Assembly: GCA_937960625.1 (NCBI GenBank)
Contig: CALGPD010000331.1
Location: forward strand, 1-13,047
Length of the DNA: 13,047 bases
Direction: 5' to 3'
Source of the DNA: an uncultured Spirochaetia bacterium
GTDB taxonomy: Bacteria; Spirochaetota; CALGPD01
Shown here: positions 5,356 to 13,047 of the stretch, in pieces
Position numbering within the stretch: the first letter of the stretch is position 1
How the letters are laid out: every line of letters begins with the position of its first letter
The notes under the pieces: model-generated
Seen by the model: the letters and a program-made list of their open reading frames with translations, nothing else
What the model was told of the DNA's origin: nothing
Database searches by the model: none
Made by a program: the position numbers and the translations under genes

Positions 5356-6301
5356 AGTAAGTAAAATTTTAGTATATGGATTGAAATTCATTGGCGATTC
5401 ATTATTTACGACGGCTTTTTTAAAAAATTTACGTTTAATATACCCTGATGCTTTTATTACGGTTTTATGCGGAAAAAAAGGCGCGGATATTGTTTTACAA
5501 AATAATAAGAATATAAATTCCGCTATGGTTCTTGATGATGATTCTACTCAAAGAATAGAATTTATTAAGAATGGCAATTTTGATATTGCTTTTATACTAA
5601 ACACGAGTTTTAAGGCAGCATATGAAGTCTATAAAGCCGGAGTTAAAATCAGGGTAGGGCATAAAAAGGAATTAAGAGGATTTTTATTAACCCATAAGGT
5701 AAAATTCGATAATAAGCTTCATTATGCTGAAAACCATCTTAATTTGTTTAAACATTTCATAGGAAAAGACGTTACTCATAGTAATTTGGAGATGTTTCCT
5801 GAAAATTTGCATAGAAACAATATTGAAACGATTTTAAAAAATGTAAATCCTGAAAACAAAACAATTGCAGTATTAGTACCGGGTACTACAAACATAAAAA
5901 AAAGCTGGCCTATTTCTAATTACTTTGAAGTTAATTCGCTGCTTATAGATAAAGGGTTTTTTACTATTACAATAGGTAGTAAATTTGATAACGAATTATG
6001 CGGAAATATTAATCCGGAATGCAATTTATGCGGTAAAACGTGCTTGCACGAACTTTACGTATTGTTCTCTAAATCAAAGCTTATACTAACTCCTGACACA
6101 GGGCCTATGCACATTGCAGCATGCCTGGAAAACGAAGATAATAAGCCTTATATAATAGCTTTGTTCGGCCCTACAAGTCCGTTATTATATGGCCCGTATA
6201 ATTATAGCCAAAGTGTAATTTTACAAAAGCCTTCAAAAAAAGTTGATGATATTCTTGTTAGTGATGTGATGCATGAAATAAGTACGTTGAAATTGGTTTA
6301 A
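5348..6301 (+). CDS. Glycosyltransferase family 9 (heptosyltransferase-like)
   Basis: A 317-aa cytoplasmic or peripheral-membrane GT-B enzyme of the WaaF/WaaC/RfaF type, which adds heptose or a related ADP-sugar to LPS core; the actual sugar and acceptor here are unknown. Landmarks: N-terminal GDSLFTTAFL with D17, the position of the proposed catalytic Asp of WaaC; VPGTTNIKKSWP (177-188) in the donor half; LTPDTGPMHIAA (247-258), the family signature; and LFGPTSP (272-278). Oddly, the usual NLaGktsL loop here is Cys-rich (C218, C225, C228, C232). ATG 5348 overlaps the CHAT stop by 8 bp and has no good ribosome-binding site of its own (GGAG is 19 nt away), which points to translational coupling with the protease. 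Confidence 0.9.
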   Translation: MNKVSKILVYGLKFIGDSLFTTAFLKNLRLIYPDAFITVLCGKKGADIVLQNNKNINSAMVLDDDSTQRIEFIKNGNFDIAFILNTSFKAAYEVYKAGVKIRVGHKKELRGFLLTHKVKFDNKLHYAENHLNLFKHFIGKDVTHSNLEMFPENLHRNNIETILKNVNPENKTIAVLVPGTTNIKKSWPISNYFEVNSLLIDKGFFTITIGSKFDNELCGNINPECNLCGKTCLHELYVLFSKSKLILTPDTGPMHIAACLENEDNKPYIIALFGPTSPLLYGPYNYSQSVILQKPSKKVDDILVSDVMHEISTLKLV

Positions 6302-6317
6302 AATATTTGGTATTGAT

Positions 6318-6689
6318 TTAGTTCATTATTGATTTGATTTTTTGCAGCAACTTGTCCGGGTCAAACGGTTTTGTAAAGTATTCATTCGCACCAAGGGCAA
6401 ACCCTTTTTCCTTATCAGTTTCCTGCCCCTTTGCCGTAAGCAGAATGATATAGATATCTTTGAATTTATCATCGGTTTTTAGTTTTTCGCAAACCTCATA
6501 TCCGCTCATTTTAGGCATCATTACGTCAAGAATAACGAGTTTCGGCATTTCTTCTTTAATCATCTGAATTGCCTGATCGCCGTTTTCTGCAGGAAAAACC
6601 TGATACCCGCCCATTTTCCCGATAACATATTTTAATGATAATAAAATATGTGGTTCGTCATCTGCAATTACAATTTTTTCATTAAGCAT
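6318..6689 (-). CDS. Single-domain response regulator (CheY-like receiver)
   Basis: A 123-aa stand-alone receiver with all conserved residues: acidic pair D10-D11, phospho-acceptor D55 in LVILDVMMPKMSG, T85 in LLTA, and K107 in TKPF. It has no output domain, so it must act by protein contact, as a CheY-like switch or as a phosphorelay intermediate. It lies 107 bp downstream of the HD-GYP gene in the same direction, with its own promoter (6725-6752) and a GGAAG site before the ATG, so it can be made independently of the kinase operon. A natural inference is that the upstream hybrid kinase phosphorylates it, but it is not proven. It converges with the GT9 gene, with only 16 bp between stops and no visible terminator. 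Confidence 0.94.
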   Translation of the reverse strand: MLNEKIVIADDEPHILLSLKYVIGKMGGYQVFPAENGDQAIQMIKEEMPKLVILDVMMPKMSGYEVCEKLKTDDKFKDIYIILLTAKGQETDKEKGFALGANEYFTKPFDPDKLLQKIKSIMN

Positions 6690-6724
6690 TTAGTCTTCCT
6701 GCCAACTAATCTTTCCCGTTTAAT

Positions 6725-6752
6725 ATTATATATGATTCTTTTAAGTATGCAA
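6725..6752 (-). promoter_or_regulatory. Promoter of the response-regulator gene
   Basis: On the minus strand, TTGCAT (6752-6747), 16 bp, then TATAAT (6730-6725). The -10 is perfect and the -35 weak (3 of 6). The start near 6718 leaves about 28 nt before the ATG, containing AGGAAG. Confidence 0.55.
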
Positions 6753-6796
6753 GAAAAATTAATTTTTTATTGAAAATATAATATTTAAAAATGTAT

Positions 6797-8326
6797 TTAT
6801 TCATCTTTTTCCACCATAATCTTACCCTTTGTAAAGGCTTGTAAAAAAGCATTAACGACTTTTGTGTCGAAATGCGTTCCAGCGGCTTTTTTTATTGCTT
6901 CTTCTGCTTGTTTTGGCGTCATAGCTTCCTTATACGGCCTTTTTGATATAATCGTATCAAATGCATCCGCTACAGCAACTATACGCGTTGCTATGGGAAT
7001 TTCTTCGCCTTTTAAACCGTTTGGATATCCTTTTCCATCCCATCTTTCATGGTGATATTTTATAATTGGCGTAATACCGTTGAAATCTTTCAAACTTTTT
7101 ACAATATCATATCCTTCTTCCGGGTGTTTTCTAATAACATCCCATTCAGTTTCAGTAGGTTGGGTAGGTTTAAAGAGAATATCCGTAGGTATTGCTATTT
7201 TGCCAATATCATGTAATAACGCGCCTATTTTTATATCTTCCAGCAATTTTTTATCTTCAATACCCATTTCCATTGCAATGATTAATGAGATTTCACTAAC
7301 CCGTTTTGAATGCCCTCTGGTATGTTTATCTTTTTTGTCAATTGCAGCTGTTAGCGCTTCGATTGTTAGGATAAAATTTTGTTTAAGTTGAAAAAATAAA
7401 CGTAGATTTTCAATTGTGATTGCGGCTTGAGCCCCGATTGCCCTTATTATTTGGCTGTCGATTGAAGAAAAATCACCATTGTTTTTTTTATCACATAGCG
7501 CAATTACACCGACTACTCTTGTTTTAATAAGAAGCGGCACAATGAGATAGTTTCTTGGAGACATAAAGGGTAGGGGATGAATGAAATCTTTATCCTGTTT
7601 AAGGTTATTTAAGATTATGGGAGTAAAATTTTGTACGCTTTTAGCAATTACATTATCATCCATAAATAAAGCATAACCTGAATTATCTTCATCCTCAGGG
7701 ATTTTATGAACTAATTCAAGTATGTTGCCGTCTTGTTCCAGAGAAAACACAAGACCAATATCTGCATTCGCTTCTGATAAAGCAATTTCCAGGGTTTTTT
7801 TATAAATGTCGGCTAAATCCGTTGCATATAACGTGCCTTCACTTATTAGAGAAAGCAAAGATATTTGTTTATAATGTGTTAATCCGAATTTAACCAAATC
7901 GGAAATTTCATATTTAGATTTAACGAGTTCAATAAAAATATTGAAGAAAGAATTGACTTTTTCAATATTTATATGATTTTCCTTGAAGATAAAGCACAAA
8001 AATCCGGATAAGTTGTTATAAACATTAATGGGTTTTACTAAAATTCTATAATTATCAAAATCAGCCGGATAGATTTCATTTTCTTCAATTTCGGTTATAG
8101 TGTTATAAGTTTCACAAACCGATATTAAAACATTTTTTAATCCGGGATAAAAAGAAAATTTATTTATCAGGTAATCATCCACCGGGGTAGGGATTTCTGC
8201 ATTTTCATTTAATATAATTACAGGGTGTTCTAAAACAATATAAGCCTTATCGAGAAAATTAATAATTTCAGTAAAAGATAGTAAGTTATTTAAACTGTAA
8301 TCTAATTCACTCAAACTAAATTTCAA
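6797..8326 (-). CDS. GAF/HD-GYP protein, probable c-di-GMP phosphodiesterase
   Basis: A 509-aa cytoplasmic protein. Residues about 1-140 form an unrecognised possibly GAF/PAS-like region, 160-310 a GAF domain (APQ-like ending GAQAAITIENLRLFF), and 320-500 an HD-GYP domain. Metal and substrate residues of HD-GYP are all present: H339 (RGHS), H372-D373 (HDIGK), H401, H425-H426, GYP 433-435 and D454, so hydrolysis of cyclic di-GMP is expected. GAF likely senses a small ligand. It is cotranscribed with the hybrid kinase. The start is uncertain: TTG 8326 overlaps the kinase gene by 11 bp but touches its own GAGG (8330-8327) with zero spacing, while TTG 8314, four codons on, has 12-nt spacing and begins 1 nt after the kinase stop. 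Output should be lower c-di-GMP, typically favouring motility over sessile growth. Confidence 0.92.
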   Translation of the reverse strand: MKFSLSELDYSLNNLLSFTEIINFLDKAYIVLEHPVIILNENAEIPTPVDDYLINKFSFYPGLKNVLISVCETYNTITEIEENEIYPADFDNYRILVKPINVYNNLSGFLCFIFKENHINIEKVNSFFNIFIELVKSKYEISDLVKFGLTHYKQISLLSLISEGTLYATDLADIYKKTLEIALSEANADIGLVFSLEQDGNILELVHKIPEDEDNSGYALFMDDNVIAKSVQNFTPIILNNLKQDKDFIHPLPFMSPRNYLIVPLLIKTRVVGVIALCDKKNNGDFSSIDSQIIRAIGAQAAITIENLRLFFQLKQNFILTIEALTAAIDKKDKHTRGHSKRVSEISLIIAMEMGIEDKKLLEDIKIGALLHDIGKIAIPTDILFKPTQPTETEWDVIRKHPEEGYDIVKSLKDFNGITPIIKYHHERWDGKGYPNGLKGEEIPIATRIVAVADAFDTIISKRPYKEAMTPKQAEEAIKKAAGTHFDTKVVNAFLQAFTKGKIMVEKDE

Positions 8327-11093
8327 CCTCTTTATACTTTATAAATTTTCTATTAACTTTATTGACAATTTCTTCCGGAGTAATTTCTCCGTCAATCATT
8401 TCTAAATCATATCCCAATAAAGTACCGTAGTTTTTATCACCAACTTCTTTAATCAATATAGATTTAATATCTTTGGTAACCTGATGACTTTGCAGTTCTT
8501 TATAAAAGTCTGCTAAAGGCATATCAGTTAATTTGTCACTCATAATAATCATATCAGGCATTACTGCGAAACATTTATTTAAGCCTTCTTTTGCGCTTCT
8601 AGCCAGAAAGATATCATAATTATTTTGTGTTAGATATACGGATAATTGATAAGAAAGCGTTTCATTATTTATATCTAACAATATTTTAGGTTTTTCTGTA
8701 TCAAATAAGTGATTTATTCTTTTAATTAACAAAACGTTTTCAGGCGGATCCTTGGTAATCCGTTGCTGAAGATATGGAAGGTTTTCACCTGAAAGATATG
8801 AATTTAAAATTATGGGTATTGAAAACCGCATTTCATTTAATGTTTCAAATAATTTATCTGTACGCAAATCCTTATGGTCAAGAATAATAAGGTCTATTAA
8901 ATGATTGCCTAGAATCTCAATTGCTTTATCTATTTCATTTGCAATAAATACAGTATATCTCATTAACCGATTTGACAAATTGTTTGAATATATTTCATCC
9001 TTATCAATTATTAATATATTTTTAAGTAAATCGTTTTCCCGTTTGTCTGAACTGCTTTGTGCTTTCCTTCTGTATGTAGGCATGCTGAAATAGAATTTTG
9101 AACCTCTTCCATAGTCGGATTCAACCCAGATATTGCCTTGATGAGACTCCATAATTTGTTTACAAATGGGAAGGCCTAAACCCGTTCCTTGAGGTTTATC
9201 TGTCAGCGTATCTCCTATCTGTTTAAACTTATCAAAGACTTTTGGGAGATTGTCTTTGGAAATACCTATTCCCGTATCAGAAATTGAAACCACAACGTAA
9301 CTGTTTGTTTCATCAATTAAAGGAAAACTTTTCTTGATTTGGTCAAGTGAGAAATCTTTATGGATTAATTGATTCAAAGTAACCTTCTTGATAACTATAT
9401 CTATCTTTCCACCCGGCTCTGTAAACTTTGACGCATTTGAAATTAAATTCGTTATTACCTGAGTTATTCTATCTTTATCAGCAACGACAAACGGTATTTT
9501 TGCGTTCTTTTTCAAACTTATTGTAACCCCGGCTTGCTGAATTAATGAATACAAACTTCTTATCTGCTGTCTCATTAATTCAACTATGTCAAGCGGAACG
9601 AATTCAAACTCTAGTTTTCCTGCTTCAAGTTTGGCATGGTCAAGTATATCATTAATTAAACGCGTTAACCTGTCCGCTTCAGAATCAATAATTTTTAAGA
9701 ATTCCTCTCTGTCTTTTGCGGAACTATGGGGGTCAGCGAGCAAAATCTTAGCAAATGCTTTGATAGATGTTAGTGGAGTTCTTAACTCGTGGCTCACGGT
9801 TGACACAAAATCGGTTTTCATTTTATCGAGTTTTTTCTCTTCTGTAATATCCCTTAAGATTGTTACATAACGCATTTTACGGTTTTCTCTAATTACAAGC
9901 GCGGATGAAACCATGAAATATTTTTCTTCGGAAAAAATTTCAGGCATATCCTGCTGGGAAACAGTTACTTCTCTTGTAAACAATCCTTCATTTTCACGGA
10001 TGTTCTGGTAAAAGAATTCAGTCAAAGACGGAACCTGAAAAACCGCAGTTATTGAAGAATTTAAATATTTCTTATCATCCCTAATGTGAAAAGACCGCAT
10101 AAACGCGTCGTTTAACATTTCAATTCTATGCTCACCGTCTGTTACAACCAGCGGATCGCCAATAGACTGAATGATTTTTTGCAGTTCTTCTTTTTGTGAG
10201 AATATAATTTCATAGCTGTTTCTTAACTCAAGTGTCTGGTCGGCAACCTTTTGTTCAAGGTCGCTATACAACATAGAGTTTTGTATACCGATACCTATCT
10301 GCGTTGTTAGGGTTCTAATCAACCTTACAATATCCTCGTCAACGGTTTTGCCTTCATCAATCTCAATTTTTATTACACCGACCTGTTCCTGGTTAACAAC
10401 CATTGGACTTAAAATTACCCAGTTTTCATTACCTGATTCCTGCTTCATCATTTCCGGAAACTGGTTTAATACAATAGCATCGTTTAACATAAAAGCGAGC
10501 TGTACAAGCTCATCATCGTGAGCAAGTTCAAGATGATCGCTTCTGCCAAGGTTTATTCCACTCGCGAGTTGAAAGTTTTTCGTTTTACTGTCCATTATGT
10601 AAATTAATATTTTGGAAAAATCAATAATTGATTTTAATACCTGTTTGGCCGTATCCATTACCTGATTAACGTTTAAAGTAATAGCAATTTCAGAGTTCAA
10701 TTTGTAGATTGTGGTTAATTCGTTAATTCTCGTTTTTAAAGTTTCAGAATCCTTTTTAAACGTTTCCGCCATTTTGTTTAAGTTTTTCGCAAGCGGCTTT
10801 AATTCAGACGGAAAGTTCTCAATTATTAAAAGATGGTCAAGATTGCCTTTTCCAAGATAATCCGTTTCATCAATGATTTTTTTCATTGGTTTTAAAAGCA
10901 ACGAGTTAATGAAAAAAATATTCGCCAATATAATCAAAAACGCGGAACCGGCGACTAAGAGAATCCTAATTGAAGAATTTAGTTTGCTCACAAAAACAAA
11001 ATACAATGCAGTGAAGATTAAAATGAGTATTATATTAATAAGAAGAAATTTAAGTTTAATGCTGCTTTTAATGTTTACTTTTGGTGCATTCAT
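8316..11093 (-). CDS. Membrane hybrid histidine kinase (HAMP-GAF-PAS-HisKA-HATPase-REC-REC)
   Basis: A 925-aa inner-membrane sensor. Two hydrophobic helices (about 13-35 and 42-65) are joined by only a few residues, so there is no periplasmic sensor. Then come a HAMP linker (about 66-120), GAF (125-275), coiled coil (275-305), PAS (305-420), HisKA with phospho-accepting H435 (STVSHELRTP), and HATPase_c with N549/N553, D606 (SDTGIG) and GTGLGLP (636-642). Two receivers follow. REC1 (692-798) keeps D697/D699, candidate acceptor D739 (LIILDH) and K791. REC2 (802-922) is degenerate: one Asp remains of the acidic pair (D807) and the acceptor region reads IIMSDK. Sensing must come from the membrane or the cytoplasmic GAF/PAS. 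It heads the operon with the HD-GYP gene. ATG 11093 has no clear Shine-Dalgarno, and its promoter lies only a few bases upstream. Confidence 0.93.
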   Translation of the reverse strand: MNAPKVNIKSSIKLKFLLINIILILIFTALYFVFVSKLNSSIRILLVAGSAFLIILANIFFINSLLLKPMKKIIDETDYLGKGNLDHLLIIENFPSELKPLAKNLNKMAETFKKDSETLKTRINELTTIYKLNSEIAITLNVNQVMDTAKQVLKSIIDFSKILIYIMDSKTKNFQLASGINLGRSDHLELAHDDELVQLAFMLNDAIVLNQFPEMMKQESGNENWVILSPMVVNQEQVGVIKIEIDEGKTVDEDIVRLIRTLTTQIGIGIQNSMLYSDLEQKVADQTLELRNSYEIIFSQKEELQKIIQSIGDPLVVTDGEHRIEMLNDAFMRSFHIRDDKKYLNSSITAVFQVPSLTEFFYQNIRENEGLFTREVTVSQQDMPEIFSEEKYFMVSSALVIRENRKMRYVTILRDITEEKKLDKMKTDFVSTVSHELRTPLTSIKAFAKILLADPHSSAKDREEFLKIIDSEADRLTRLINDILDHAKLEAGKLEFEFVPLDIVELMRQQIRSLYSLIQQAGVTISLKKNAKIPFVVADKDRITQVITNLISNASKFTEPGGKIDIVIKKVTLNQLIHKDFSLDQIKKSFPLIDETNSYVVVSISDTGIGISKDNLPKVFDKFKQIGDTLTDKPQGTGLGLPICKQIMESHQGNIWVESDYGRGSKFYFSMPTYRRKAQSSSDKRENDLLKNILIIDKDEIYSNNLSNRLMRYTVFIANEIDKAIEILGNHLIDLIILDHKDLRTDKLFETLNEMRFSIPIILNSYLSGENLPYLQQRITKDPPENVLLIKRINHLFDTEKPKILLDINNETLSYQLSVYLTQNNYDIFLARSAKEGLNKCFAVMPDMIIMSDKLTDMPLADFYKELQSHQVTKDIKSILIKEVGDKNYGTLLGYDLEMIDGEITPEEIVNKVNRKFIKYKEVEI

Positions 11094-11103
11094 TTCATTA
11101 TTC

Positions 11104-11131
11104 AGAATATTTTATTAAATTTAATTGTCAA
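11104..11131 (-). promoter_or_regulatory. Candidate promoter of the hybrid kinase operon, near-leaderless
   Basis: On the minus strand, TTGACA (11131-11126), 16 bp, then TATTCT (11109-11104): -35 perfect, -10 four of six. The start would be near 11097, leaving only about 3-4 nt before the ATG at 11093. The same 160-bp gap must also hold the divergent promoter of the membrane protein gene. Confidence 0.5.
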
Positions 11132-11244
11132 TATAATTATTATTGCAACTTAACATTATAATTATCGGATTTAATATTTTGTTAGCGCAAAATTCGCCTT
11201 CAAAATTATAAAATTATTTTATTATTTGTTTATGAATAAGTTAT

Positions 11245-11248
11245 GGAG
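11245..11248 (+). promoter_or_regulatory. Ribosome-binding site fixing the start at 11255
   Basis: GGAG lies 6 nt before ATG 11255 and overlaps the upstream in-frame ATG 11243, which has no site of its own. The downstream start is therefore preferred. Confidence 0.75.
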
Positions 11249-11254
11249 AAAGTA

Positions 11255-11728
11255 ATGGAAAATGAAAAAAAATTTCACTATAAAAGTTTCTTAAGAACAA
11301 TGTACGCGTTATTCGGCCTTTTCATGGCTCTAAACGGTTTTTTCGTTTTTAGAAAAATGATAAAAATGAAAGGCAATCATCAAATCATCGGCGGGCTTAT
11401 GTTCGCTGCCGGAGCTATAGCTCTATTTTTATTCTACTTTTACACTAAAGTGCCTTATGTAACTTTGTTGGGAACGTCTAAACTAAAATTTAAAGCACAT
11501 CCATTATATTCGGAAAAATTGATTTCCAAAGACTACGTTAAATCAATTACCGAAGTACGTGAAAAAGTATACGAGATTATTTATTCAGACAGCAACGGAG
11601 CACAGCATAAAACTACTGTAAACGCTGCTATGATAGACAACGAGAAACAAGCAGAACTCGTTAGCATTATAAAATCTTTTTCCCCTGAAAGTAAAAGTGA
11701 GACTCCGGAAGAAAAATCGGATAGTTAA
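11255..11728 (+). CDS. Small two-helix membrane protein of unknown function
   Basis: A 157-aa protein I do not recognise. A charged N-terminus (MENEKKFHYK) leads into hydrophobic helices at about 14-33 and 44-62 separated by a basic loop (RKMIKMKGNH), predicting a hairpin in the inner membrane with the large C-terminal part in the cytoplasm. Residues 68-142 look beta-rich (TLLGTSKLKFKA, VYEIIYSDSNG) with a terminal helix, which could be a small PH-like or barrel domain; this is a shape guess. The tail is acidic and Ser-rich. It is divergent from the hybrid kinase operon, sharing its upstream region, so a functional link is possible but unsupported. GGAG at 11245-11248 selects ATG 11255 over ATG 11243. 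Confidence 0.7.
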   Translation: MENEKKFHYKSFLRTMYALFGLFMALNGFFVFRKMIKMKGNHQIIGGLMFAAGAIALFLFYFYTKVPYVTLLGTSKLKFKAHPLYSEKLISKDYVKSITEVREKVYEIIYSDSNGAQHKTTVNAAMIDNEKQAELVSIIKSFSPESKSETPEEKSDS

Positions 11729-11806
11729 CATAGAGTAATAAGAGTTGATAATGTCTGATGTTGCTTTTTTAATAAGATAATAACTTGGTTTGTTTTCATA
11801 AAGACA

Positions 11807-13047
11807 TTACCTGAACTTCAACCAACGCGTTGCCTTGTCCTTATATGTAACTTTAACCGTTGTATTGTTGTTGAGGAATTCGATGGCTTTAATGTAATTT
11901 TTAGAATCTTTAAACCGTTTATATTTTAAAAGAGTTCCGTTTATAGTGTCAAATATGGCAAGAAACTCAAAACTAACTGCAACGAAAAATTTATCATTTG
12001 GAGAAAATCCAAAGCCTGTAAATATTATTTTTGAATTTCCAAATTTTTGTTTAATATTTGAATAATTACCGTAATATGATTTAAAAACCGGCCAGATTAA
12101 AGTGGTTTTTCCTTTATATTTAGAAATATCAAAATAATGATATGGTAGTACATGGTTCGCATATTCATATATATAGTATTTGCCGGTATTTGAAATAAAG
12201 ACAAAGTCTTTTTTTCCGGTTTTAAATGTCTCATACTTTCCGGTTTTAATATTAAGTATTCCAAAATTGTATTGCTGCCAGCTATATAAATTATGAGAGG
12301 AATATAGATTTTTTTTCTTATAGTAAAAATATACTTTTACATCCCTAACAATTAAATTGCCCTTTTTAGCAATAAATAAGGAATCTTTATTAAAAAAATG
12401 AAATTTTATAAGAAATTTCCATCCCATTTTAAAATCTAAATTCCTAAAATTTCCAAACGCCTTTATAAATTTTCCAGTTTTTAAATCAAAGATTTTTATC
12501 ACTCCGTTGGAATAAGCAACGGCTCTCCTTTTACCATCTAGTGAAATCTTATTATGAACAATTTTCACTTCTTTTCCATAGTTAGGGTTTTTGAAGATAG
12601 AATAATAACCATGCAGAGTTTTAGAAAAAGCAGGATATTTCTTTTGCAAATCATCAAACAAAAATCCATTACCTTTGTATGGCTTACAATAAAGTTTAGC
12701 TGCAAGAATTATATGCTTTCTCGTTATTGCTGCTCCGTATTTCATTACCAGTTTCAAACATGAAACACTTTTCCGCCGTATTGCCATCGTGGTCGCGGTT
12801 TCTCCGGTTTTATCTTTATGCAGAACATCAGCCCCTTTTTCAAGCAGATACTTTACAACGTGTTTATGTTTGCCATATACAGCGTATATTAAAGCTGTCC
12901 TGCCTTTTTCGTTAGCACGGTTTATATCCGCGCCGTGTTTCAACAATAGTTTAACTATACCCAGGCTTCCCCTTAAAGCAGCAACGATAAGGGCAGAGTC
13001 ACCGTCTTTATCCCCTAGGTTAACTTTTGCCCCTTTATTTAGTAAGT
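11807..13047 (-). CDS. Ankyrin-repeat protein with a WD40/propeller-like C-terminus (5' end outside window)
   Basis: The frame is open through the right edge; 412 residues are visible, and the TTG at 12946 is internal because ankyrin sequence continues upstream of it. Visible residues 1-110 are about three ankyrin repeats (ALIVAALRGS...LLLKHGADIN; TALIYAVYGKH...LLEKGADV; a third, weaker one), used for protein binding. The rest (about 160-412) has propeller-like strands with the cadence of WD40 or similar blades: AYSNGVIKIFDLKTGK, GILNIKTGKYETF, FSPNDKFFVAVSFEFLAIFD. It is rich in Lys, Tyr, Phe and Asn. No catalytic motif is visible. A signal peptide or further ankyrins may lie outside the window. 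Two binding modules suggest a scaffold or a host- or partner-interaction protein; which one cannot be told. No clear terminator follows the stop. Confidence 0.85.
   Translation of the reverse strand, partial: LLNKGAKVNLGDKDGDSALIVAALRGSLGIVKLLLKHGADINRANEKGRTALIYAVYGKHKHVVKYLLEKGADVLHKDKTGETATTMAIRRKSVSCLKLVMKYGAAITRKHIILAAKLYCKPYKGNGFLFDDLQKKYPAFSKTLHGYYSIFKNPNYGKEVKIVHNKISLDGKRRAVAYSNGVIKIFDLKTGKFIKAFGNFRNLDFKMGWKFLIKFHFFNKDSLFIAKKGNLIVRDVKVYFYYKKKNLYSSHNLYSWQQYNFGILNIKTGKYETFKTGKKDFVFISNTGKYYIYEYANHVLPYHYFDISKYKGKTTLIWPVFKSYYGNYSNIKQKFGNSKIIFTGFGFSPNDKFFVAVSFEFLAIFDTINGTLLKYKRFKDSKNYIKAIEFLNNNTTVKVTYKDKATRWLKFR

Noticed and set aside
6864..7391. Plus-strand ORFs opposite the HD-GYP gene
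   Set aside because: They are antisense shadows of a well-supported coding frame, with no ribosome-binding site or recognisable protein features.
11232..11255. Seven-codon ORF (MNKLWRK) overlapping the start of the membrane protein gene as TAATG
   Set aside because: It has no ribosome-binding site and no attenuator-like structure nearby; most likely chance.
11749..11809. Inverted repeat TAATGTC/GACATTA between convergent genes as a shared terminator
   Set aside because: Only 7 bp with a 47-nt loop and no T run directly after the stem.
12554..12915. Plus-strand ORFs opposite the ankyrin gene
   Set aside because: They overlap the ankyrin frame on the other strand and show no domain or start signal.
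12946..12946. TTG as the start of the ankyrin protein
   Set aside because: In-frame ankyrin sequence (LLNKGAKVNL... ALIVAALRG) continues upstream to the window edge, so the gene is truncated by the window.

Overview
The window is AT-rich (roughly 30% GC by eye) bacterial DNA, densely coded, with many TTG starts. Phosphatidylethanolamine synthesis, a heptosyltransferase-type GT9 enzyme (suggesting LPS), a flagellar chaperone, a near-perfect sigma-54 promoter, a sigma-28-like promoter and an HD-GYP c-di-GMP phosphodiesterase together suggest a motile Gram-negative (diderm) bacterium. I cannot name the phylum from sequence alone. No rRNA, tRNA, CRISPR array or transposase was seen.

Left part (1-3700, all + strand). 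The window opens inside psd (phosphatidylserine decarboxylase), which overlaps pssA (phosphatidylserine synthase) by 4 bp; the two carry out consecutive steps to PE. Next is a 120-aa lysine-rich helical protein resembling phasins, preceded by a sigma-54 (-24/-12) promoter and followed by a clear intrinsic terminator. A 60-aa unknown ORF with a consensus sigma-70 promoter follows. Then comes fliS, with both a sigma-70-like and a sigma-28-like promoter, and an orphan GHKL-ATPase-fold protein that lacks the usual G1-box aspartate.

Middle (3685-6301). A 350-bp gap holds a structured intergenic repeat element (3764-3924). It precedes a two-gene unit: a CHAT-domain (caspase-like) protease whose promoter places the transcription start on or next to its ATG, so it is probably leaderless, overlapping by 8 bp a GT9 glycosyltransferase. 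This CHAT-GT9 pairing is the least familiar arrangement in the window.

Right part (6318-13047). A minus-strand signalling block encodes a membrane hybrid histidine kinase (HAMP-GAF-PAS-HisKA-HATPase-REC-degenerate REC), an overlapping or abutting GAF/HD-GYP protein, and, after 107 bp with its own promoter, a single-domain response regulator. This looks like a phosphorelay feeding c-di-GMP turnover. Divergent from the kinase is a small two-helix membrane protein of unknown function. The window ends in a minus-strand gene, open at the right edge, that joins ankyrin repeats to a propeller-like C-terminal region.
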